Shown: positions 1-4,600 of the stretch, piece after piece
Layout of the letters: each line of letters opens with the position of its first letter
Numbering within the stretch: position 1 is the stretch's first letter
NCBI GenBank assembly: GCA_003663295.1
Contig: QMZS01000061.1
Location: 1-5,785, forward strand
Source of the DNA: Candidatus Aenigmatarchaeota archaeon
Lineage (GTDB): Archaea > Aenigmatarchaeota > Aenigmatarchaeia > QMZS01
Reading direction: 5' to 3'
DNA length: 5,785 nt
Position numbers and translations under genes: made by a program
Notes under the pieces: generated by a model
Seen by the model: the letters and a program-made list of their open reading frames with translations, nothing else
Database searches by the model: none
What the model was told of the DNA's origin: nothing

Positions 1-720
1 CAGATATTTGGTTCAAATCCGGAGACTTTTGTTAAAGCGGCTCAACTAGTTCAGGGTCAGTCGGATATTATTGATATTAATATGGGTTGCCCGGACAAGA
101 ATGAAATCAAGCAGGGAGCAGGTTCAGCTCTTTTGAAAAGACCAAAAAGGATAGGGGAAATTGTAAGTTCAGTGAAAAAAGCAATAGATGTGCCGCTTAC
201 AGTTAAAATTAGGTCTGGAGTTGAAGTATGTAATCTTGAATATATAATTAAAATTGCCAAAATTATTGAAGAAAATGGAGCCGATGCCCTGATATTGCAT
301 CCAAGAATAGCAAAGCAGGGAGGTTCAGGATCAGTTGATTGGAATGTAATAAAAGCAGTTAAGGAATATTTATCCATACCCGTGATTGGAAACGGAGGTA
401 TAAAAACCTTGAGCGATGCAAAGTCAATGATGAAAAACACTGGTTGCGATGGGGTAATGATTGGAACTGCCGCAATGGGAAACCCGTTTATTTTTGAAAA
501 GACAAATGAGAAAAAAACTTACGAAGAGATTAAAGAAACCTTTTACCAATATCTGGAATACGCAAAACATTATGAAATTGAAAATATTTTTTATCTGAGG
601 ATGCAAGCTCAATTATTTTTCAAAGGTTTCCACAGCGCGGCATCATTGAGAAAAGATTTGGGTTGTGCAAGTTCAATAGAGGAGTTAAAAAAATTGATTG
701 AGTTAAATGCGGAAGTTTAA
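1..720 (+). CDS. dus: tRNA-dihydrouridine synthase, 5'-truncated by window edge
   Basis: FMN enzyme of the Dus family (COG0042) that reduces specific uridines to dihydrouridine in the tRNA D-loop, using NAD(P)H. The frame is open from base 1, so the start lies upstream; 239 residues are visible and, since family members are around 310-330 aa, roughly 80 N-terminal residues are missing. Visible motifs (fragment numbering): GSNP at 4-7; the catalytic-cysteine motif NMGCP at 27-31 with C30 as the proton donor; the following GAGSALL; VKIRSG with the FMN-binding lysine near 69; LHPR with H100; QGGSGSVDW; the phosphate-binding GNGGI at 130-134; and GVMIGTAAMGNPFIF near 151-165. The C-terminal 60 residues match the helical tRNA-binding domain (KGF...LRKDLG). 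One oddity is Thr156, where most Dus proteins have Arg (MIGR). It converges on the serpin gene, 72 bp apart. Family call is firm; which uridine is modified cannot be told. Confidence 0.95.
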   Translation, partial: QIFGSNPETFVKAAQLVQGQSDIIDINMGCPDKNEIKQGAGSALLKRPKRIGEIVSSVKKAIDVPLTVKIRSGVEVCNLEYIIKIAKIIEENGADALILHPRIAKQGGSGSVDWNVIKAVKEYLSIPVIGNGGIKTLSDAKSMMKNTGCDGVMIGTAAMGNPFIFEKTNEKKTYEEIKETFYQYLEYAKHYEIENIFYLRMQAQLFFKGFHSAASLRKDLGCASSIEELKKLIELNAEV

Positions 721-769
721 CAAAATACCTGAAGATAATTTGGGTAAATAACTAACCCCCACCAGCTTA

Positions 770-796
770 AAACCTGCGGTTTATAAAATATTTTAT
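770..796. terminator. possible terminator region between convergent genes
   Basis: The 72-bp spacer between dus and the serpin gene ends with two adjacent symmetric elements. A small hairpin (AAACC at 770-774, loop TGC, GGTTT at 778-782) is followed by a perfect 14-nt A/T palindrome (783-796) that covers the serpin stop codon. Read on the minus strand, the GGTTT arm runs into TTTTAA, so the hairpin could end serpin transcription. The stem is only 5 bp and the palindrome is pure A/T, so chance is a real alternative. Archaeal termination relies mainly on T-tracts, and there is no strong one here for dus. Confidence 0.25.
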
Positions 797-2055
797 TTGG
801 TTGGGTCAGTAACCCGACCCATAAATAAAATATTTTCTGTTTCTTTTTCCTGAATTATAAAGATGAATGGGCGGTCCGCTCTAAAAATATCTTTTGGCAT
901 TGCAGCGCTTTTTTCATACATTACAACTGCGGTTGCGGCTGCCGCTTCTGTGCCTTTTTCATCAACTTTTATATAAGCCTGGTGGATTACTTTACCAATA
1001 TAAAGATTTAGAGTTCCATCCATCCCTGAAAAATCTGCGCCAAAAGAAAAGGCGGTTGGCATACCCAAAGCACTTAAAGTATCTTTCATAAAATATTTTG
1101 AATCAAATTCAAATTTTGGAATATAAATTGCGGCTAATTTTGTTTTCTTCATTTGATTTTTATATTCTTTTAATTTTTGGGAAGTCAGGGAAGGTTCTAT
1201 ACTTTCAAGATTTTCCGAGGGCAATAAAATCAGCATGGAAATATCTTCGCCTTTGTAAGGCAACTCTAAAATTTGCAGTTCTCCAATATCTGCATAATTA
1301 AATGCGGTTTTATCAGGTTCCATACGCATCATTGGAACTTTTACAATATTGGTAGATGTTATTTTAAAATTCTGATTGCTGGTATCAGATTTATCAAATT
1401 CCAATTTCCAGGTTCCTTTAAAATAAATTGCATTGGTTAAAACAAGTCGTGTCATTTTATCAAGCACTCCTTCTGGAATTAGCTCCTTAATTTTATTATT
1501 TGTTTGTTCTTTAATAAAGGTGTTGATTGTTTGTCTTGATTTCTCCGTTTCTTCAACAAAATCTACATTGGCCGCTTTTCCGCCGTAAAATTTTTCAACC
1601 AGATTCATATATTCATCAAGAAAAGGATAATCATATTGAGCCCATAATGTATTTCCTGCGCTTAATTTGTAATGTTTGTCATTTTTATTAATTTTATTGT
1701 AAATCGCAGCAAAATTCGGTCTTAAGATATTGTTTTTCGGGAAATGAAAAACAGATATCATTTCATCTGCGGTTTTACCTTTTGCGCCTTCATAGGTTAT
1801 TGCCAAGGCAGCAGAAATACTATAAGGAGAATAGAAAATATTATTATCTTCGGCTTTATTTAATTCTGAATAAAGTTCAAAAGCAAATTGATTATTGGCA
1901 TCCACCACTTTTTGAATTCCCAGCGGTGTAGACCCATTATCATCTGCTTGCGGAGGTTGGTCGGGTTGATATGGAAAAAGAAATAATACTGCTGCCGCAG
2001 TTACCGCAGAAATCATAAGAATGGTAATTGCAATTGTTAGAATTTTTTTGTCCAT
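793..2055 (-). CDS. membrane-anchored serpin (serine protease inhibitor, family I4)
   Basis: Complete serpin, 420 aa from the ATG at 2055. Serpins trap proteases by a one-time conformational change after cleavage of an exposed reactive-centre loop. Residues 5-27 form one hydrophobic segment after MDKK; a Pro/Asp-rich linker (about 28-43) leads to the serpin domain, so the inhibitor is probably tethered or secreted outside; no lipobox cysteine is seen. Family signatures are YSPYSISAALAITYEGA, NAIYFKGTWKLEFD, LPYKGEDISMLILLP, HQAYIKVDEKGTEAAAATA and the C-terminal RPFIFII...ILFMGRV. The hinge GTEAAAATA (from G368) has the small residues required for inhibitory serpins. Counting from P15 Gly gives P1 Lys382 and P1' Ser383, suggesting trypsin-like targets. 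The frame extends to a TTG at 2079, but that codon lies next to the TATA box, so the ATG at 2055 is preferred. It lies 34 bp after the kinase gene, with its own promoter. Confidence 0.95.
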   Translation of the reverse strand: MDKKILTIAITILMISAVTAAAVLFLFPYQPDQPPQADDNGSTPLGIQKVVDANNQFAFELYSELNKAEDNNIFYSPYSISAALAITYEGAKGKTADEMISVFHFPKNNILRPNFAAIYNKINKNDKHYKLSAGNTLWAQYDYPFLDEYMNLVEKFYGGKAANVDFVEETEKSRQTINTFIKEQTNNKIKELIPEGVLDKMTRLVLTNAIYFKGTWKLEFDKSDTSNQNFKITSTNIVKVPMMRMEPDKTAFNYADIGELQILELPYKGEDISMLILLPSENLESIEPSLTSQKLKEYKNQMKKTKLAAIYIPKFEFDSKYFMKDTLSALGMPTAFSFGADFSGMDGTLNLYIGKVIHQAYIKVDEKGTEAAAATAVVMYEKSAAMPKDIFRADRPFIFIIQEKETENILFMGRVTDPTK

Positions 2056-2079
2056 ATAATAAATTAATAATTTAGCCAA

Positions 2080-2088
2080 TATATAAAT
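2080..2088 (-). promoter_or_regulatory. archaeal TATA box of the serpin gene
   Basis: On the minus strand this reads ATTTATATA, a near-ideal archaeal box A, preceded by an A-rich stretch (2089-2100) suitable as a BRE that overlaps the kinase stop codon. Its centre is about 28 nt upstream of the serpin ATG at 2055. With the usual 25-27 nt from TATA centre to start site, transcription would begin at about 2057, giving an almost leaderless mRNA. This supports the ATG at 2055 over the upstream TTG, and supports expression independent of the upstream kinase gene. Confidence 0.65.
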
Positions 2089-2089
2089 G

Positions 2090-2626
2090 TTATTTTTTTA
2101 AAATAGAATCCATTTTCTGTTGCAACTCTTCAACCCCTCCAATATTCTCAATTATTTTATCTGCAAGTTCAAGACATTTATTCAGTTGCTGTTTTTTCTC
2201 ATCCTCTGAATTTTCTTTTTCTTCAATTTCAATAAATTGTTCAAGACTCATATTTTCTCCAACCCTTTTCCGTTCAATAATTCTTTTATATCTCAATTCA
2301 ACCGGAGCATCAATCCCAATCAAGATAAAATCCTTGTTTTTCTTCAATTCTTCAACTTCATAAAGGTTCCTTATGCTGTCAATTGCAATTTTATTTTTCC
2401 CTTTCACTTTATCCAACGCAAGTTTTGCAAGAATTCCCGGACCGTGTTTTTCCCTGAGTTCATTCCCAATTTTAATCAGATTTTCTCTTTCTTCAGCAAG
2501 ATTTTTTTTCTTAATTTCTTCTCTTAAAATATCCGATAATGAAAAAGTTTCAAATTCTTTTGATTTTAAATACTCAACGACCATTGTTTTCCCTGCCCCG
2601 TTTTTTCCTGTAAATCCAATTATCAT
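2090..2626 (-). CDS. P-loop nucleotide kinase-like protein, related to the AvcD/Dcd1 N-terminal domain
   Basis: Small P-loop NTPase of 178 aa, probably a (deoxy)nucleotide kinase-like protein. The Walker A motif GKNGAGKT sits at 7-14, directly after the first beta strand (MIIGFT). Further conserved blocks are SDILRE (31-36), REKHGPG (58-64), IDSIRN (82-87), IDAPVELRYKR (105-115) with R119/R121 as lid-type arginines, then SLEQF and a C-terminal CLELADKIIEN. This pattern resembles archaeal UPF0200 proteins, dephospho-CoA kinase (CoaE)-like proteins and, most tellingly, the P-loop domain fused to dCMP deaminase in fungal Dcd1 and bacterial AvcD. The ATG at 2626 was chosen because it puts the P-loop at the usual place; longer starts (TTG 2662, ATG 2659) lie inside the deaminase gene. 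A single base separates it from the deaminase stop codon, implying co-transcription and coupled translation; no Shine-Dalgarno is visible. The actual substrate is unknown; activity could even be only regulatory. Confidence 0.85.
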   Translation of the reverse strand: MIIGFTGKNGAGKTMVVEYLKSKEFETFSLSDILREEIKKKNLAEERENLIKIGNELREKHGPGILAKLALDKVKGKNKIAIDSIRNLYEVEELKKNKDFILIGIDAPVELRYKRIIERKRVGENMSLEQFIEIEEKENSEDEKKQQLNKCLELADKIIENIGGVEELQQKMDSILKK

Positions 2627-2627
2627 T

Positions 2628-3146
2628 TTAATATTTTGTTTTGTAAATTTCTTTATCATCAATCATATCTTTTTCCTGCCATTCCCGAACCCATTTTTCA
2701 ATTTCAAATGCTTTGTATTTTCCGTCTTTTGTTACGCAGATTATTTTGTTAAGTCCCGCATTGATAATCATTTTCTTACAGATGAAGCACGGGAAAATAT
2801 CTGTAGCTTCTTTTTTGTTTTCATACACCCTGTATCCGTAAAGATACATATCTCCCCCAAGCAGGCTCACTCCTGCTCTTGCAGCATTGATTATTGCATT
2901 CTGTTCCGCATGCACGCTCCTGCAAAGTTCGTATCTTTGCCCTGAAGGAATATTGAGTTTTCTTCTTAAACAATTCCCTCTTTCAATGCAATCGAGTGTT
3001 CCGCGTGGAGCCCCATTATAACCTGTTGAGATGATCTGGTCATTTTTAACAATTATCGCTCCGCAGTGAAAACATAGGCATGTTGACCTGCTTGCGACTT
3101 CTTTTGCAATATTCAGATAATATTCCATTTTTGAGGGTCTTTCCAT
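2628..3146 (-). CDS. dCMP deaminase-family zinc protein
   Basis: Complete 172-aa member of the cytidine/deoxycytidylate deaminase family. Such enzymes convert dCMP to dUMP for dTMP synthesis, using one catalytic zinc. The zinc site is visible as HAEQN (H79, with the proton-shuttle E81) and PCFIC (C120, C123). Other family marks are the ERPS start, ASRSTC (18-23), GYNGAPRG (42-49), the GNCLRRKLNIPSG segment and MIINAGL (126-132). The ATG at 3146 keeps the conserved RPS, which an internal ATG at 3128 would lose. Length fits dCMP deaminase (about 150-190 aa) rather than plain cytidine deaminase. Residues 23-28 (CLCFHC) are unusual: most relatives have basic residues and Val before the GA(I/V)IV strand. 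It is the first gene of a unit with the kinase downstream (stop and next ATG one base apart) and is divergent from aspS. Substrate (dCMP, dCTP or another) is inferred only from family resemblance. Confidence 0.9.
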   Translation of the reverse strand: MERPSKMEYYLNIAKEVASRSTCLCFHCGAIIVKNDQIISTGYNGAPRGTLDCIERGNCLRRKLNIPSGQRYELCRSVHAEQNAIINAARAGVSLLGGDMYLYGYRVYENKKEATDIFPCFICKKMIINAGLNKIICVTKDGKYKAFEIEKWVREWQEKDMIDDKEIYKTKY

Positions 3147-3168
3147 AATTTATTTTTTAAATAGGATT
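3147..3168. promoter_or_regulatory. 22-bp divergent promoter region (deaminase / aspS)
   Basis: The ATGs of the deaminase (minus) and aspS (plus) are separated by only 22 bp, 19 of them A or T. It contains TTTATTTT (3149-3156) and TTTAAATA (3156-3163; TATTTAAA on the minus strand), which are TATA-like. Neither sits the ideal 25 nt or so from its ATG, so the working promoters may reach into the opposite genes' 5' ends, or one start codon may be internal. No ribosome-binding site is convincing for either gene. That a promoter lies here follows from the divergent layout; the exact elements are uncertain. Confidence 0.4.
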
Positions 3169-4473
3169 ATGGGTGAAAATGGTTTGTCTGGGGAAAGAAT
3201 ATATGCTTCAGAGGCGAAAAGCAGAGAAAACAAGGAAATCCTATTAAGAGGCTGGGCAAGCGCAGTAAGAGATTTAGGAAATATTGTATTTGTTGTTTTG
3301 AGGGATTGCACTGGAGAAGTGCAGTTATTGGCAAAAAAAGACAATGAATGTTTTGATAAAATAAAGGAACTTAAGAGAGAAGATGTAATTGAAGTAATTG
3401 GAATTCCAATCAAAAATGAAAAAGCCTCAAATGGAGTTGAAGTTAAGATAAAGGAATTTAAATTAGTAAACAGTGCTGAGCCATTACCAATAGAATTTTC
3501 AGGAAAAATAGAAACTGATATTAGTAAGAGGCTTGATTACAGGTTTTTGGATTTAAGAAATATAAAGAATAAAAAAATATTTGAATTAAAATCCGCGGTT
3601 GTTAATTACACAAGAGAATTTTTTACAGGAAGAAATTTTGTTGAAGTGCACACCCCAAAAATTGTTGCTCAGGGGGCTGAGGGAGGAAGCGAGTTATTCC
3701 CGATTTTGTATTATAACAAAGAGGGTTATCTCACCCAGAGTCCGCAATTTTATAAGCAGTTAATGCAGGCTGCAGGATTTGAAAAAGTTTTTGAGATTGG
3801 ACCTGTGTACCGGGCTGAAAAAAGCCACACAACAAGGCACTTGTCAGAATACTGGGGAATTGATTCTGAAATTTCATTTATTGAAAATTATGAAGCTGTG
3901 ATGGGTTTGATTGAGGATATGCTTTGCAGCATCCTGGATAACATAAAGAAAAACTGTGATGAAATAATTGAACCTTTCAATGTTAATTTTCCAAAATATA
4001 AAAAACCCTTTCCAAGGATTACTTTAAAGGAAGCTTTTGAATTATTGGGCAAAGAACCCGGTAATGATTTATCTCCTGAGGAAGAAAAAATGGTTGGGGA
4101 TAAAATAAAGGAAAAATATGATTGTGATTTTGTTTTCATAACCCAATATCCTTTTGAGAAAAGACCTTTTTACACGATGAAAAATAAAGACAATAAAGAG
4201 ACCACAGATTCCTTTGATTTGGTTTTCAGGGGTGTTGAACTTATAACGGGGGGACAGAGAGAACATAGGATAAAAATTATTGAAGAGCAGGCAAAGGAGA
4301 AGGGTATTTCTCTTGAGTCAATAAAATTTTATGTTAAATCATTCAGGTATGGAATGCCACCTCACGGGGGTTTTGGTCTGGGGCTTGAAAGGTTTATAAT
4401 GCAGTTTTTAAACCTGCCCAATGTAAGAGAAGCGGTTTTATTTCCAAGAGATGTTGAGAGATTAACTCCTTAA
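3169..4473 (+). CDS. aspS: aspartyl-tRNA synthetase, archaeal type
   Basis: Complete class IIb synthetase of 434 aa that charges tRNA(Asp) with aspartate in the cytoplasm. The N-terminal OB-fold anticodon-binding domain spans about 20-105 (ILLRGW at 24-29, VLRDCTGEVQL). The catalytic domain follows: motif 1 region (ELKSAVVNYTREFF...VEVHTPKI), the aspartate-loop AEGGSELF (170-177), QSPQ (190-193), motif 2 GPVYRAEKSHTTRHL (R215, E217, H224), GGQREHR (361-367), and motif 3 GLGLERF with ATP-binding R408, ending in FPRDVERLTP as archaeal enzymes do. The length and absence of a GAD insertion exclude the bacterial form. Positions thought to control tRNA discrimination (Trp26 and Lys85 in the Thermococcus enzyme) are Ser31 and Ser87 here, so whether it also charges tRNA(Asn) is open; the KASNGVEV context looks more like non-discriminating forms. 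The ATG at 3169 has no in-frame alternative upstream in the spacer. Confidence 0.97.
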   Translation: MGENGLSGERIYASEAKSRENKEILLRGWASAVRDLGNIVFVVLRDCTGEVQLLAKKDNECFDKIKELKREDVIEVIGIPIKNEKASNGVEVKIKEFKLVNSAEPLPIEFSGKIETDISKRLDYRFLDLRNIKNKKIFELKSAVVNYTREFFTGRNFVEVHTPKIVAQGAEGGSELFPILYYNKEGYLTQSPQFYKQLMQAAGFEKVFEIGPVYRAEKSHTTRHLSEYWGIDSEISFIENYEAVMGLIEDMLCSILDNIKKNCDEIIEPFNVNFPKYKKPFPRITLKEAFELLGKEPGNDLSPEEEKMVGDKIKEKYDCDFVFITQYPFEKRPFYTMKNKDNKETTDSFDLVFRGVELITGGQREHRIKIIEEQAKEKGISLESIKFYVKSFRYGMPPHGGFGLGLERFIMQFLNLPNVREAVLFPRDVERLTP

Positions 4474-4480
4474 TGTTAAA

Positions 4481-4530
4481 TTTTTGTTAATCAATAAGAT
4501 TGTTGAGTAATTTTTAGTTGCAGATCTTAT
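4481..4530 (+). terminator. possible aspS terminator: T-tracts and inverted repeat
   Basis: Downstream of the aspS stop there are two runs of five T (4481-4485 and 4511-4515), the type of signal archaeal RNA polymerase stops at. Between and around them lies a 7-bp inverted repeat, ATAAGAT (4494-4500) and ATCTTAT (4524-4530), with a 23-nt loop holding the second T-tract. The geometry is not that of a classic hairpin terminator, and such repeats arise easily in AT-rich DNA. The rest of the 127-bp spacer (4474-4600) shows no tRNA, no coding ORF and otherwise only the promoter listed separately. Confidence 0.3.
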
Positions 4531-4572
4531 CAAGGGTTGTAGGTTATAGAAACTTAAATCCAGTTAAAATAG

Positions 4573-4580
4573 TTTATTTA
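4573..4580 (+). promoter_or_regulatory. archaeal TATA box of the pilin-like gene
   Basis: TTTATTTA, preceded by the BRE-like TTAAAATAG (4564-4572). The centre is about 24.5 nt upstream of the ATG at 4601, so transcription would start at or next to the A of the ATG and yield a leaderless message. This supports 4601, rather than the in-frame ATG at 4622, as the start, and supports transcription separate from aspS. Confidence 0.6.
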
Positions 4581-4600
4581 TCAATTATAGGTATTTATTT

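Noticed and set aside
10..20. GGTTCAAATCC, a match to the tRNA T-loop (B box)
   Set aside because: It lies in the dus reading frame, where it encodes part of the conserved GSNP motif, and no acceptor or anticodon stem surrounds it.
428..434. ATGATGA resembling a C box of an archaeal C/D RNA
   Set aside because: It is inside the dus coding sequence, and no D box (CTGA) or C'/D' pair lies at a suitable distance.
2056..2079. Upstream TTG start for the serpin (adds 8 residues)
   Set aside because: The TTG directly abuts the TATA box, so a transcript from that promoter could not include it; the ATG at 2055 gives a normal MDKK plus hydrophobic segment.
2090..2626. Naming the kinase gene coaE or adk
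   Set aside because: The blocks IDSIRN, IDAPVELRYKR and CLELADKIIEN fit deaminase-linked or UPF0200-like P-loop proteins better than true dephospho-CoA kinase or adenylate kinase, so no symbol is given.
2627..2662. Longer N-terminus for the kinase (TTG 2662 or ATG 2659)
   Set aside because: It would lie within the deaminase coding region and add residues before the first beta strand; family members begin right before the P-loop.
2373..2945. Plus-strand open frame of 190 codons opposite the kinase and deaminase
   Set aside because: It is the antisense shadow of two well-supported genes; the Phe/Ser-rich translation has no recognisable motif.
4474..4600. Small RNA or riboswitch in the spacer after aspS
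   Set aside because: Only one 7-bp inverted repeat with a 23-nt loop is seen; there is no compact multi-stem structure or conserved motif.
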